Source: RGIG8709 sp045575975 (lineage in GTDB: Bacteria; Bacillota; Clostridia; Monoglobales; Monoglobaceae). Taken from it: a DNA stretch of 64,000 nucleotides. The stretch spans positions 1 to 64,000 of the forward strand of contig JAZNFO010000004.1 of NCBI GenBank assembly GCA_045575975.1, given 5' to 3'. Below, piece by piece: positions 1-8,192 of the stretch (within the stretch, counting starts at the first letter, position 1; the number at the start of each line of letters is the position of its first letter). The translations under genes and the position numbers were made by a program. The notes beneath the pieces were generated by a model. It saw nothing but the letters and a program-made list of their open reading frames with translations. It was not told the DNA's origin and made no database searches.

Positions 1-2
1 AG

Positions 3-485
3 TTCAAGTACAAAAGCCCCATGGAAATTCCCAAGCTCGAGAAGATCGTAATCAATATGGGTCTTGGTGAAGTTCGTGAGAATCCAAAGGCAATTGAGTC
101 TGCTGTAGGCGACTTGATGAAGATTACCGGCCAGAAGCCCGTTGTAACAAAGGCGAAGAAGTCCGTTGCAGCATTCAAAGTTCGTGAAGGTATGAACATT
201 GGTTGTAAGGTAACCTTAAGAGGTTCAAAGATGTATGAATTTGTTGACAGACTATTCAATGCAGCTCTTCCCCGTGTTCGTGACTTCAGAGGTATCAATC
301 CTAATTCATTTGACGGAAGAGGAAACTATTCAATGGGTATCAAAGAACAGCTTATCTTCCCTGAAATTGATTATGATAAAATTGATAAAATCCGTGGTAT
401 GGATATAATTTTTGTTACCACAGCAAACACTGACGAAGAAGCACGCGAACTTCTTACACTTATGGGTGCTCCTTTTACAAAATAG
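3..485 (+). CDS. rplE: Ribosomal protein L5 (5' end outside window)
   Basis: Large-subunit protein that binds 5S rRNA and contacts the P-site tRNA. The open frame already runs through the first bases (codon phase starts at base 3) before the ATG at 21, and the residues before that ATG (FKYKSP) match the normal L5 interior. The gene is therefore cut by the window edge and lacks about 20 N-terminal residues of a roughly 180-residue protein. The segment PKLEKIVINMGLGE and the end LLTLMGAPFTK are typical of the family. It precedes rpsN, as in the Firmicute spc operon. Confidence 0.97.
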   Translation, partial: FKYKSPMEIPKLEKIVINMGLGEVRENPKAIESAVGDLMKITGQKPVVTKAKKSVAAFKVREGMNIGCKVTLRGSKMYEFVDRLFNAALPRVRDFRGINPNSFDGRGNYSMGIKEQLIFPEIDYDKIDKIRGMDIIFVTTANTDEEARELLTLMGAPFTK

Positions 486-552
486 TTTTAAAAAACTGTT
501 TTTCGGTGAATATATCCATTTAAAAGTTCTAGGAAATGGAGGAGATTATTAA

Positions 553-738
553 ATGGCAAAGACAGCTATGAAAGTTAAGCAGCAGAAGGTTCAGAAATAT
601 GCAACCAGAGAATACAACAGATGTAAAATCTGCGGCAGACCCCACGCTTATATCCGTAAATTCGGAATATGCAGAATTTGTTTCCGTGAATTGGCTTATA
701 AAGGTCAGATCCCCGGAGTGAAAAAGGCGTCCTGGTAA
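553..738 (+). CDS. rpsN: Ribosomal protein S14, zinc-binding type Z
   Basis: Small-subunit head protein of 61 residues, the length of the zinc-ribbon (type Z) form rather than the roughly 100-residue zinc-free form. Two CxxC pairs (CKIC and CRIC) form the zinc knuckle, and the end GVKKASW is characteristic. A GGAGG site lies just upstream of the ATG. It sits between rplE and rpsH, the standard spc order. The type Z form ties ribosome assembly to zinc supply; no zinc-independent paralogue is seen in this window. Confidence 0.97.
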   Translation: MAKTAMKVKQQKVQKYATREYNRCKICGRPHAYIRKFGICRICFRELAYKGQIPGVKKASW

Positions 739-739
739 G

Positions 740-879
740 ATTTTGGGAACTTTTCGATATAAAAGCTCAAAGTGAGCAACAAAATATAACTAAAAAAGGA
801 TTAAGTGGCTACATTCCCGGAAGGGATTGAACGGATAGCCAAACTGGTCTGAAAATCCGCTAAAAAAGGAGGATGAATT
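740..879 (+). promoter_or_regulatory. Structured leader candidate before rpsH
   Basis: This 141-base gap is unusually long for the operon. It can fold with TGGCTA (806-811) pairing to TAGCCA (836-841), enclosing TCCC-GGAA-GGGA (815-826) with a GNRA-type loop. A second pair, CGGAT (832-836) with ATCCG (855-859), lies next to the AGGAGG site. Ribosomal protein S8 is a known autogenous regulator of spc operons in enterobacteria, so an S8 site is a reasonable guess, but I did not match its consensus. Confidence 0.35.
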
Positions 880-1278
880 ATGCAGATAACAGATCCAATA
901 GCAGATATGCTTACAAGAATAAGAAATGCCAACAACTCAAGACACACAACAGTTGATATCCCGGCATCAAATATGAAAAAAGCGATTGCTGAGATTTTGC
1001 TTAAAGAAGGCTATGTTAAAAATGTTGAATACATTGAAGACAGCACTCAGGGCATTATAAGAGTAACTCTTAAATACGCTGAGAATAAGCAGAAGGTATT
1101 ATCAGGTTTAAGAAGAGTATCAAAGCCGGGCCTTAGAGTATATGCATCTAAGGAGGAGCTTCCGAGAGTTCTTAAAGGACTTGGTATAGCAATCATTTCA
1201 ACATCAAAGGGCATTATGACAGACAAAGAAGCACGCAAACAGAATGTTGGCGGCGAAGTATTAGCATTTATTTGGTAA
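880..1278 (+). CDS. rpsH: Ribosomal protein S8
   Basis: Primary 16S rRNA binder needed for assembly of the 30S platform. The 132 residues are full length, with the usual start MQITDPIADMLTRIRNAN and the C-terminal motif GLGIAIISTSKGIMTDKEAR, which forms the rRNA-binding face. AAAAAAGGAGG precedes the ATG. The gap upstream is longer than others in this operon and can fold. rplF follows after 17 bases. Confidence 0.98.
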   Translation: MQITDPIADMLTRIRNANNSRHTTVDIPASNMKKAIAEILLKEGYVKNVEYIEDSTQGIIRVTLKYAENKQKVLSGLRRVSKPGLRVYASKEELPRVLKGLGIAIISTSKGIMTDKEARKQNVGGEVLAFIW

Positions 1279-1295
1279 GAAAGGAGGAATATTAG

Positions 1296-1844
1296 ATGTC
1301 TCGTATAGGAAAATTACCTATAACAGTACCGGCGGGTGTTGATGTAACAATTGCAGAAGGCAATGTTATCACAGTTAAAGGTTCACAGGGAACATTAACA
1401 AACACAATGCACCCAAACATGATAATCAAAAAGGATGGCGACACAATCACAGTTGAGCGTCCTAATGACGAAAAAGAAAACAGAGCGCTTCACGGCTTAA
1501 CCAGAACATTGGTTTTCAATATGGTAAAAGGCGCGAGCGAAGGCTTCAAGAAAGAACTTGAGATAAACGGTGTAGGTTACAGAGCTGCAAAGCAGGGTAA
1601 CAAGCTCGTTATGAATCTTGGTTATTCACATCAGGTTGAAATGGAAGAAATCGAAGGTATCAAAATCGATGTTCCTCAGCCAAACCAGATTATAATCTCA
1701 GGACCTGACAAACAGAAAGTTGGTCAGTTCGCTGCGAAAGTAAGAGAAAAGAGACCGCCTGAACCATATAAAGGTAAGGGTATTAAGTATGTTGATGAGT
1801 ATATCAGAAGAAAAGAAGGTAAGACCGGTTCTAAGAAAAAATAA
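1296..1844 (+). CDS. rplF: Ribosomal protein L6
   Basis: Large-subunit protein near the GTPase-associated centre. The 182 residues are the usual length with two L6 repeats: MSRIGKLPITVPAGV at the N-terminus and the family signature PPEPYKGKGIKYVDE near the C-terminus. The lysine-rich tail is normal. It starts at an ATG preceded by AAAGGAGGA and lies between rpsH and rplR. Confidence 0.98.
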   Translation: MSRIGKLPITVPAGVDVTIAEGNVITVKGSQGTLTNTMHPNMIIKKDGDTITVERPNDEKENRALHGLTRTLVFNMVKGASEGFKKELEINGVGYRAAKQGNKLVMNLGYSHQVEMEEIEGIKIDVPQPNQIIISGPDKQKVGQFAAKVREKRPPEPYKGKGIKYVDEYIRRKEGKTGSKKK

Positions 1845-1910
1845 TAGGGCGGCTTAGCTGACTCATCAAAAGAAAAGAAATTTATACTTAAACCGCAAGG
1901 AGGTGCGATT

Positions 1911-2273
1911 ATGATAAAGAAAACAAGCAGTGAAATAGCAAGACAGGCAAGACACGCAAGAGTTCGTAAAAAGGTATCAGGCACAGCTGAAGTACCAAGA
2001 CTTTGCGTATACAGAAGTCTTAAGAATATATATGCCCAGATCATTGATGATACAAAGGGTGTAACATTAGTTTCAGCTTCAACTCTTGATGCTGATTTGA
2101 AAGCAAATTACGGCGGAAACAAAGAAGCTGCAAAGGCTGTTGGACTTTCAATCGCTAAGAAAGCATTGGAAAAGAACATAAAAGCTGTTGTATTTGACAG
2201 AGGCGGATATGTTTACCACGGCAGAGTTGCAGAAGTTGCAGCCGGAGCAAGAGAGGGCGGACTTGAATTCTAA
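1911..2273 (+). CDS. rplR: Ribosomal protein L18
   Basis: 5S rRNA-binding protein of 120 residues, the bacterial length. It has the basic N-terminal segment and the core motifs PRLCVYRSLKNIYAQIIDD and FDRGGYVYHGRV, ending in GAREGGLEF. GGAGGTG lies before the ATG. The preceding 66-base gap carries no clear signal. It acts with L5 in the central protuberance. Confidence 0.98.
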   Translation: MIKKTSSEIARQARHARVRKKVSGTAEVPRLCVYRSLKNIYAQIIDDTKGVTLVSASTLDADLKANYGGNKEAAKAVGLSIAKKALEKNIKAVVFDRGGYVYHGRVAEVAAGAREGGLEF

Positions 2274-2325
2274 TTTGGGCCCCCGACAGAAATTTCAAAA
2301 ATAATGAAAGAGGTGAATAGAAGCA

Positions 2326-2850
2326 ATGGCAGAAAAAGTAGAAAGAACTAAGAAAGCAGAAAGAATAAATGCAGATGTTCTTGATATAAAAGAAACAGTT
2401 GTTTCGTTAAACCGTGTTGCTAAGGTTGTAAAGGGTGGTAGAACATTCAGATTCAGCGCACTTGTAGTAGTTGGTGACGAAAACGGTCATGTAGGCTACG
2501 GTATGGGAAAAGCAGCAGAAATTCCGGATGCAATCCGTAAAGGTATTGACGATGCAAAGAAAAATATGATAACAGTACCAATGATAAACACCACAATTCC
2601 TCACGAGGTTATCGGTGAATATGGTGCAGGCAGAGTGCTTTTAAAGCCCGCTGCAGAAGGTACCGGAGTTATTGCCGGCGGAAGTGTCCGTGCGGTATTG
2701 GAGCTTGCAGGTATCAGAGATATCAGAACAAAATGTTTGAGAAGCAACAATCCGAAGAATGTTGTGTCAGCTACAGTTGAAGCTTTAGCTGCGCTAAAGA
2801 GTCCTGAAGAGGTTGCAAAACTCAGAGGCAAAAAGGTCGAAGAATTATAA
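2326..2850 (+). CDS. rpsE: Ribosomal protein S5
   Basis: 30S protein at the mRNA entry and decoding region, involved in accuracy. The 174 residues contain the N-terminal double-stranded RNA-binding fold (VVSLNRVAKVVKGGR, FSALVVVGDENGHVGYG) and the C-terminal fold with GTGVIAGGSVRAVLELAG. GAGGTGA precedes the ATG. The spectinomycin-site loop around VAKVVKGGR looks wild type. Confidence 0.98.
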   Translation: MAEKVERTKKAERINADVLDIKETVVSLNRVAKVVKGGRTFRFSALVVVGDENGHVGYGMGKAAEIPDAIRKGIDDAKKNMITVPMINTTIPHEVIGEYGAGRVLLKPAAEGTGVIAGGSVRAVLELAGIRDIRTKCLRSNNPKNVVSATVEALAALKSPEEVAKLRGKKVEEL

Positions 2851-2897
2851 GACTTTTTTGAGATAAGATAAACCAAGTGAGATTGGAGGTTTTTTCC

Positions 2898-3080
2898 TTG
2901 GCAAATAAATTAAAGGTAACGCTTAAAAAAAGCACAATCGGATGCAAGAAAGACCAGATCGCAACAGTTGAAGCACTGGGTCTCAGAAAGCTCCATCAGT
3001 GCGTAGAGAAGCCCGACAATCCCCAGATCAGAGGAATGATTTTTAAGGTTTCTCATCTTGTTTCAGTTGAAGAAGCGTAA
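2898..3080 (+). CDS. rpmD: Ribosomal protein L30
   Basis: Small 50S protein of 60 residues. I place the start at TTG 2898, which gives (M)ANKLKVTLKKSTIGC, because GGAGG at 2885-2889 is then correctly spaced and the length fits the family. An in-frame upstream ATG at 2877 would put the ribosome site inside the gene. The core GLRKLHQCVEKPDNPQIRGM is typical. It is sandwiched between rpsE and rplO as expected. Confidence 0.95.
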   Translation: MANKLKVTLKKSTIGCKKDQIATVEALGLRKLHQCVEKPDNPQIRGMIFKVSHLVSVEEA

Positions 3081-3138
3081 GAAAACGCTATTTACGAACG
3101 AATAATTATTTTATAAAACAAAGAGGAGGTGTACTTTG

Positions 3139-3579
3139 ATGAAACTTCATGAATTATCTCCGAGCGAAGGCTCTAAGAAAAAGAATTTCAGAGTAGGCAG
3201 AGGCCACGGAAGTGGTAACGGAAAAACTGCCGGTAAAGGTCATAAAGGACAGAACGCCAGATCAGGCGGCGGTGTTCGCCCAGGTTTTGAAGGCGGTCAG
3301 ATGCCTATATACAGAAGACTTCCAAAGCGTGGTTTCACAAACATTTTTGCAAAAGAATATGTTGCAGTTAATGTGGAAGCTCTTAATAAATTAGAAAGCG
3401 GCAGTGAGGTAACGGCAGAAATCTTAAAGGCAAATGGTATTATATCAAAGGTTTGCGATGGTATAGTTATCCTTGGCCGTGGTGAGATTGATAAAGCACT
3501 TACAGTTAAAGCTAAGAGATTCAGCAAAACAGCTGAACAGAAAATAGTTGCTGCCGGAGGAAAGGTTGAGGTGGTATAA
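3139..3579 (+). CDS. rplO: Ribosomal protein L15
   Basis: 50S protein important in late large-subunit assembly. The start MKLHELSP is followed by the glycine-rich basic segment (VGRGHGSGNGKTAGKGHKGQ) and RPGFEGGQMPIYRRLPKRGF, both diagnostic. I choose ATG 3139 over the adjacent TTG 3136 because AGGAGGT (3124-3130) is better spaced. The stop is one base before the secY ATG, so the two genes are likely translationally coupled. Confidence 0.97.
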   Translation: MKLHELSPSEGSKKKNFRVGRGHGSGNGKTAGKGHKGQNARSGGGVRPGFEGGQMPIYRRLPKRGFTNIFAKEYVAVNVEALNKLESGSEVTAEILKANGIISKVCDGIVILGRGEIDKALTVKAKRFSKTAEQKIVAAGGKVEVV

Positions 3580-3580
3580 T

Positions 3581-4864
3581 ATGTTGGAAACAATCAGAAA
3601 CGCATGGAAGGTTGTTGATTTAAGAAAGAAAATATTATACACTCTCATGCTAATGATTATTTTCCGCTTAGGTTCGTTTATTCCTGTTCCTATGCTGGAT
3701 GCAGCAGCCCTGAAGGAAATCTTTTCAGGAACAAGCAATTCGTTGTTTGGTTTTATTGATGTAGTTTCCGGTGGTGCATTCAACAATGCAACAATATTTG
3801 CAATGAGTATCACACCATATATTAACTCTTCAATTATTTTGCAGCTTTTATGTGTAGCTATTCCTGCACTTGAAAGATTGCAGAAAGAAGGGGAAGAAGG
3901 CAGAAAGAAAATTGGTCAGCTTATGAGATACGGAACAGTTGTTCTTGCTCTTATTCAGGCAATTGGTCTTTACTTCCTTTTAAGATCATACGGTGCGGTT
4001 ACAAATCCGGGCTGGGCATCAGGTATAATTGTTGTTTCAACATTTGTTGCAGGAACAGCATTCCTTATGTGGCTTGGCGAACAGATAACAGAAAAAGGCG
4101 TTGGTAATGGTATTTCGCTTATTATCTTTGCGGGTATCGTATCAAGAGTTCCGTCTGCAGCTGTTTCCCTTTATCAGTATATGTTAAACGGAACAATGGG
4201 CATAATCGGAATTATCGCTTTACTTTTAGTTGGTCTTTTAGTAGTAGGATTTGTTGTATGGATGAACGAAGCTGAAAGAAGAATTCCCGTTCAGTATGCT
4301 AAACGCGTTGTTGGCAGAAAAATGTACGGTGGACAGAGTTCACATATTCCGATTAAGGTTTCAGCTGCAGGTGTTATTCCGATTATTTTCGCAATGTCAA
4401 TTATGTCATTCCCGGGAACAATTGCTGCATTCTGTGGTGTAAGTGAAGCTTCAGGCGGATTCTGGGGTGGATTCTTAAAGGTGTTTTCACCAACACACTG
4501 GTTGTATGGGGTTCTTTATTTCTTCCTCATTATCTTCTTCACATATTTCTACACAGCTATTCAGTTTAATCCAATTGAAATGGCTAACAATATGAAGAAG
4601 AACGGAGGATTTGTTCCGGGAATCAGACCGGGCAGACCCACATCGGATTATATCAGCAAGGTTTTATCAAAGATAACTCTTGCAGGTGCTATATTCCTAG
4701 GATTTATAGCTGTTTTTCCTATATTTATGAATGTAGGTCTTAAGATTAATAACTTTGCAATCGGCGGAACATCACTATTAATCGTTGTTGGTGTTGCGTT
4801 AGAAACAGTTACACAGCTTGAATCACAGATGGTTATGAGACACTATAAGGGTTTTCTTGAATAA
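3581..4864 (+). CDS. secY: Preprotein translocase channel SecY
   Basis: Pore subunit of the SecYEG translocon, with ten membrane helices expected over 427 residues. Start at ATG 3581 (MLETIRNAWKVVDLRKKI), preceded by GAGGTGG inside the end of rplO. Motifs include the plug region FGFIDVVSGGAFNNATIFAM and the loop between helices 6 and 7 with YAKRVVGRKMYGGQSSHIPIK. The C-terminal region NPIEMANNMKKNGGFVPGIR is also conserved. A hairpin lies downstream before adk. Confidence 0.98.
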   Translation: MLETIRNAWKVVDLRKKILYTLMLMIIFRLGSFIPVPMLDAAALKEIFSGTSNSLFGFIDVVSGGAFNNATIFAMSITPYINSSIILQLLCVAIPALERLQKEGEEGRKKIGQLMRYGTVVLALIQAIGLYFLLRSYGAVTNPGWASGIIVVSTFVAGTAFLMWLGEQITEKGVGNGISLIIFAGIVSRVPSAAVSLYQYMLNGTMGIIGIIALLLVGLLVVGFVVWMNEAERRIPVQYAKRVVGRKMYGGQSSHIPIKVSAAGVIPIIFAMSIMSFPGTIAAFCGVSEASGGFWGGFLKVFSPTHWLYGVLYFFLIIFFTYFYTAIQFNPIEMANNMKKNGGFVPGIRPGRPTSDYISKVLSKITLAGAIFLGFIAVFPIFMNVGLKINNFAIGGTSLLIVVGVALETVTQLESQMVMRHYKGFLE

Positions 4865-4879
4865 TCAATGAATTTCAGA

Positions 4880-4906
4880 GGGGAGTTCTGCTTTTGCAGA
4901 ACCCCC
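4880..4906 (+). other. Hairpin between secY and adk
   Basis: GGGG-a-GTTCTGC (4880-4891) pairs with GCAGAAC-CCCC (4896-4906) around a TTTT loop, with one bulged A. There is no clean T-run after it, so it is more likely an attenuator or mRNA-processing or stability element than a full terminator. The rest of the gap to adk shows no convincing promoter. Confidence 0.5.
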
Positions 4907-5004
4907 TATTGGAGTTTTAAGGGAAAGTTATATTTTTTACATAAGACTGAATAGAATTACATTAAAAAAATAATTTCTACAGAATTGAGGGTGACGCTGT
5001 TATG

Positions 5005-5634
5005 ATGAAATTAATAATCTTAGCACCTCCTGGAGCAGGAAAAGGAACTCAAGCAGAGCTTCTTTCAAAGCATTATGAAATTCCTGCAGTATCAACAGGT
5101 GCAATTCTCAGAAAAAACATCAAGGATGGAACTCCTCTTGGAGATATAGCAAAGAAATATATCGATGATGGAAAGTTTGTTCCGGATGATGTTATGATTG
5201 ATATAGTGAAAAGCAGAATAAGTGAGGATGACTGTAAAAATGGATTTATCCTTGACGGGTTTCCAAGAAATATTGAGCAGGCAAATGCACTTAAGAAATC
5301 AGGAGTAGTTCTTGATAAAGCTCTTTATCTTGATGTTGATGATGAAACCATTATCGAAAGAGTGTCAGGCAGACTTGAATGCAGCAAATGCGGAGTAGCA
5401 TATCACGAGATTCACAGACAGCCAAAGGCAGAGGGAGTTTGCGATGTTTGTGGTGGGGAGCTTAAGAAAAGAGCAGATGATAAGCCTGAAACTGTGAAGG
5501 AAAGACTTAAAACTTATCACGAAAAAACTGAGCCTCTTATTAACTTCTATAAAGAAGAGGGAATTTTATGCAGTGCTAAGGGAAAAGATACCATTGAAGA
5601 CACAACAAAGGAAGTTTTGTCCGCACTTGGATAA
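5005..5634 (+). CDS. adk: Adenylate kinase, zinc-type lid
   Basis: Interconverts ATP + AMP and 2 ADP in the cytoplasm. The P-loop APPGAGKGTQ has Ala where most family members have Gly, which is tolerated. FILDGFPRN and the long lid domain follow. The lid carries CSKCGVAYH and CDVCGG, the four-cysteine zinc-binding form of Gram-positive enzymes. Two tandem ATGs (5002 and 5005) are possible starts; GAGGG lies upstream. The secY-adk-map order is standard. Confidence 0.97.
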   Translation: MKLIILAPPGAGKGTQAELLSKHYEIPAVSTGAILRKNIKDGTPLGDIAKKYIDDGKFVPDDVMIDIVKSRISEDDCKNGFILDGFPRNIEQANALKKSGVVLDKALYLDVDDETIIERVSGRLECSKCGVAYHEIHRQPKAEGVCDVCGGELKKRADDKPETVKERLKTYHEKTEPLINFYKEEGILCSAKGKDTIEDTTKEVLSALG

Positions 5635-5647
5635 TTAAGGAGTATAA

Positions 5648-6400
5648 ATGGTTACAATTAAGTCAAAGATTGAAGTAGAATTTATGAAAGCTGCCGGAGA
5701 AATCACCTATGGTGCTCTGAAGGCGGTTGAAGAAAATGTAAAGCCCGGAATAACTACTCAGGAACTGGACAGAATTGCAGAAAATTATATCCGTAAAAAC
5801 GGAGCAACTCCTGCATTTAAAGGATATGGAGGATTTCCGGGAAGCATTTGTGCAAGTGTTAATGATGAGATTATTCACGGTATCCCCTCAAACAGAGTTC
5901 TCTCGGAGGGAGATATAATCTGTGTGGATTGCGGTGCAACCTATAAAGGTTATAATGGTGATGCCGCAAGAACTTTTGCTGTGGGTGAAATTTCAGAAGA
6001 GGCACAGAGGCTCATTGATGTTACAAAACAGAGCTTTTTCGAAGGTATAAAATTTGCGGCTCAGGATAAAAGAATTTCTGACATTTCTCTGGCTGTTCAA
6101 AGCTATGTTGAGGAAAACGGATTTAGTGTTTTGAAGGATTATTGCGGACACGGCATCGGCAGGGATATGCATGAGGACCCTGAAATTCCAAACTATGTCT
6201 CAAAAGGACAGAGAGGAATAAGAATAATGCCGGGTATGTGCCTTGCAGTTGAGCCAATGGTTTTTGCAGGTGGCGAGGATTATTATGTTGCGGATAACGA
6301 CTGGACTGTTTTGTCGGTTGATGGAAGTTTTGGTGCCCATTATGAAAACACAGTGCTTATCACAAATAATGGACCGTGTTTACTTACACTTTGTGAATAG
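5648..6400 (+). CDS. map: Methionine aminopeptidase type I
   Basis: Removes the initiator Met from nascent proteins. The 250 residues show the pita-bread fold with all five expected metal ligands: D94 and D105 (VDCGATYKGYNGDAART), H168 (CGHGIGRDMHE), E202 (AVEPMV) and E233 (AHYENTVL). It starts 13 bases after adk with AAGGAG upstream. No N-terminal zinc-finger extension is present. Confidence 0.97.
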   Translation: MVTIKSKIEVEFMKAAGEITYGALKAVEENVKPGITTQELDRIAENYIRKNGATPAFKGYGGFPGSICASVNDEIIHGIPSNRVLSEGDIICVDCGATYKGYNGDAARTFAVGEISEEAQRLIDVTKQSFFEGIKFAAQDKRISDISLAVQSYVEENGFSVLKDYCGHGIGRDMHEDPEIPNYVSKGQRGIRIMPGMCLAVEPMVFAGGEDYYVADNDWTVLSVDGSFGAHYENTVLITNNGPCLLTLCE

Positions 6401-6421
6401 GCCATAACGAGGAGAATATTA

Positions 6422-6721
6422 ATGGACTTGCAGTTTAATATCGGCGATGTTGTTATGTCAAAAGCCGGAAGGGATAAGGAAAGATTTTTTATTGTTGTGA
6501 AAACAGAGGATATTTTTTGCTTTGTCTGTGACGGTGATTTGAGAAAAATTGTTAAGCCGAAAAAGAAAAAAGTAAAACATTTGATAAATTCCGGAGTAAA
6601 CAGCAGTTATATAACAGAAAAGCTGAAAAATGAAGGAAAGGTTACAAATGCAGAGCTCAGAAGAGCTATTTCAGAATTTTTAGAAGAAGCCGATTACGCT
6701 CGGCTTAAGAAAGGAGAATAA
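6422..6721 (+). CDS. KOW-domain RNA-binding protein (L14e-like)
   Basis: Small basic protein of 99 residues. The N-terminal part (FNIGDVVMSKAGRDKERFFIVV...DGDLRKIVKPKKKKVKHL) looks like a KOW/SH3 fold of the kind annotated as L14e/L6e/L27e-like in Clostridia. The C-terminal half is helical and charged. Its place between map and infA, three bases before the infA ribosome site region, suggests a translation-related RNA-binding role, but I do not know its target. It is absent at this site in Bacillus subtilis as far as I recall. Confidence 0.75.
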   Translation: MDLQFNIGDVVMSKAGRDKERFFIVVKTEDIFCFVCDGDLRKIVKPKKKKVKHLINSGVNSSYITEKLKNEGKVTNAELRRAISEFLEEADYARLKKGE

Positions 6722-6724
6722 CAT

Positions 6725-6943
6725 ATGGCAAAGGAAGATGTTTTAGAAATTGAAGGCACAGTGCTTGAAGCGTTGCCAAATGCTATGTTTCAGGTTGAAC
6801 TTGAAAATGGACATAAAATTCTTGCTCATATTTCAGGAAAACTCAGAATGCACTATATAAGAATTTTGCCCGGAGATAAAGTAACTGTGGAAATTTCTCC
6901 ATATGACTTAACAAAGGGTAGAATTACATGGAGAAGCAAGTAA
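6725..6943 (+). CDS. infA: Translation initiation factor IF-1
   Basis: Single OB-fold protein of 72 residues that binds the 30S A site during initiation. MAKEDVLEIEGTVLEALPNA and LENGHKILAHISGKLRMHYI are near-invariant in the family, as is the end LTKGRITWR. The ATG lies 4 bases after the upstream stop, with AAAGGAG before it. A strong promoter follows, so rpmJ and the alpha operon can be expressed independently of this gene. Confidence 0.98.
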   Translation: MAKEDVLEIEGTVLEALPNAMFQVELENGHKILAHISGKLRMHYIRILPGDKVTVEISPYDLTKGRITWRSK

Positions 6944-6977
6944 AACACTTGTTTTATCAGGGTAAATCAAAAAAAGG

Positions 6978-7006
6978 TTGACAAAAAATTAAATTAATGG
7001 TATAAT
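6978..7006 (+). promoter_or_regulatory. Sigma-A promoter for rpmJ and the alpha operon
   Basis: TTGACA (6978-6983), a 17-base spacer, then TATAAT (7001-7006): a full consensus match in the infA-rpmJ gap. Transcription should begin near 7013 and give a leader of about 57 bases before rpmJ. Confidence 0.9.
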
Positions 7007-7069
7007 AAATCGGTTGGCACTATGAACAGATTTATAGGGCTGACTAACTTATGCAGGAGGTGGAGGAAA

Positions 7070-7183
7070 ATGAAAGTACAACCTTCAGTAAAACCAATTT
7101 GCGAAAAGTGCAAGATTATAAAAAGAAAAGGCAAGGTAATGGTTATCTGTGAAAATCCCCGTCATAAACAGAAGCAGGGCTAA
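7070..7183 (+). CDS. rpmJ: Ribosomal protein L36
   Basis: 37-residue 50S protein beginning MKVQPSVKPICEKCK. The four zinc ligands are intact: CEKC, then C27 and H32 (ICENPRH). Basic residues end the protein (KQKQG). GGAGGTGGAGG precedes the ATG. It is the first gene after the internal promoter and leads to rpsM across a 151-base gap in which I see no clear signal besides the rpsM ribosome site. Confidence 0.97.
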   Translation: MKVQPSVKPICEKCKIIKRKGKVMVICENPRHKQKQG

Positions 7184-7334
7184 GCAGAAAATTGTTTAAT
7201 TGTTTTTTGGCGGCAGAGTCAGGCTTAAAGACCAATATATTTAAGCTTATGTAGGCAAAATAAAATTGCTGAAATGAAATTCTGCTGCGTAAAGTGCTTT
7301 TCAAAGAAAAATAATTCGGAGGTGAATTGAAAGT

Positions 7335-7700
7335 ATGGCACGTATTGCAGGTGTAGACTTACCAAATGAAAAGAGAGTAGAAATCGGATTAACTTATATC
7401 TTCGGTATAGGTCTTTCGACTTCAAAGAAGATTTTGGCTGCAACAGGAATTAATCCTGATATCAGAGTTCGTGATTTATCAGAAGAAGATGTATCAAAGC
7501 TCAGAGCTGAAATCGACAATTATACGGTAGAAGGCGACCTTCGCCGTGATATAGCTCTTGACATTAAGCGTCTTATTGAAATCAACTGTTACAGAGGACT
7601 TCGTCACAGAAAGAGTCTTCCGGTAAGAGGACAGCGTTCAAAGACAAATGCAAGAACCAGAAAAGGCCCAAGAAAAACTATGGCCAATAAGAAGAAATAA
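7335..7700 (+). CDS. rpsM: Ribosomal protein S13
   Basis: 30S head protein that contacts tRNA and 50S bridges. The 121 residues start MARIAGVDLPNEKRVEIGLTYI and carry the helix-two-turns-helix core plus the basic tail RGLRHRKSLPVRGQRSKTNA. The usual basic extension ending in KK is present. GGAGGTGA lies upstream. It is the first of the rpsM-rpsK-rpsD-rpoA-rplQ block. Confidence 0.98.
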   Translation: MARIAGVDLPNEKRVEIGLTYIFGIGLSTSKKILAATGINPDIRVRDLSEEDVSKLRAEIDNYTVEGDLRRDIALDIKRLIEINCYRGLRHRKSLPVRGQRSKTNARTRKGPRKTMANKKK

Positions 7701-7766
7701 TTACTAATAATCGAATGACTTTACGCCACGCGTAAAGCTCCGTGAATTTCAGGAGGTGAAATTACT

Positions 7767-8159
7767 ATGGCAAAGGCAGTTAAAAAGACCAGACGTCGTA
7801 GAGAGAAGAAAAATATAGAACGCGGCGCAGCTCATATTAAATCAACATTTAACAATACAATTGTTACAATAACAGATGTACAGGGAAATGCATTATCATG
7901 GGCATCAGCCGGTGGTTTAGGCTTCAGAGGCTCAAGAAAGAGCACACCATATGCAGCACAGATGGCTGCAGAAACAGCAGCAAAGGCTGCTATGGAGCAT
8001 GGACTTAAATATGTTGAAGTATATGTAAAAGGACCGGGAAGCGGCCGTGAAGCAGCAATTCGTGCACTTCAGGTAGCAGGTCTTGAAGTAAGTATGATTA
8101 AGGATGTAACACCGATTCCTCACAATGGATGCAGACCGCCAAAGAGAAGACGTGTATAA
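7767..8159 (+). CDS. rpsK: Ribosomal protein S11
   Basis: 30S platform protein of 130 residues next to the mRNA exit. The basic N-terminus (KKTRRRREKKNIERG) precedes the conserved AHIKSTFNNTIVTITD and GGLGFRGSRKSTPYAAQ. The C-terminus DVTPIPHNGCRPPKRRRV is diagnostic. AGGAGGTGA precedes the ATG. Confidence 0.98.
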   Translation: MAKAVKKTRRRREKKNIERGAAHIKSTFNNTIVTITDVQGNALSWASAGGLGFRGSRKSTPYAAQMAAETAAKAAMEHGLKYVEVYVKGPGSGREAAIRALQVAGLEVSMIKDVTPIPHNGCRPPKRRRV

Positions 8160-8192
8160 TCCCACAGATAATTACAGGAGGTGAAACTTTAA

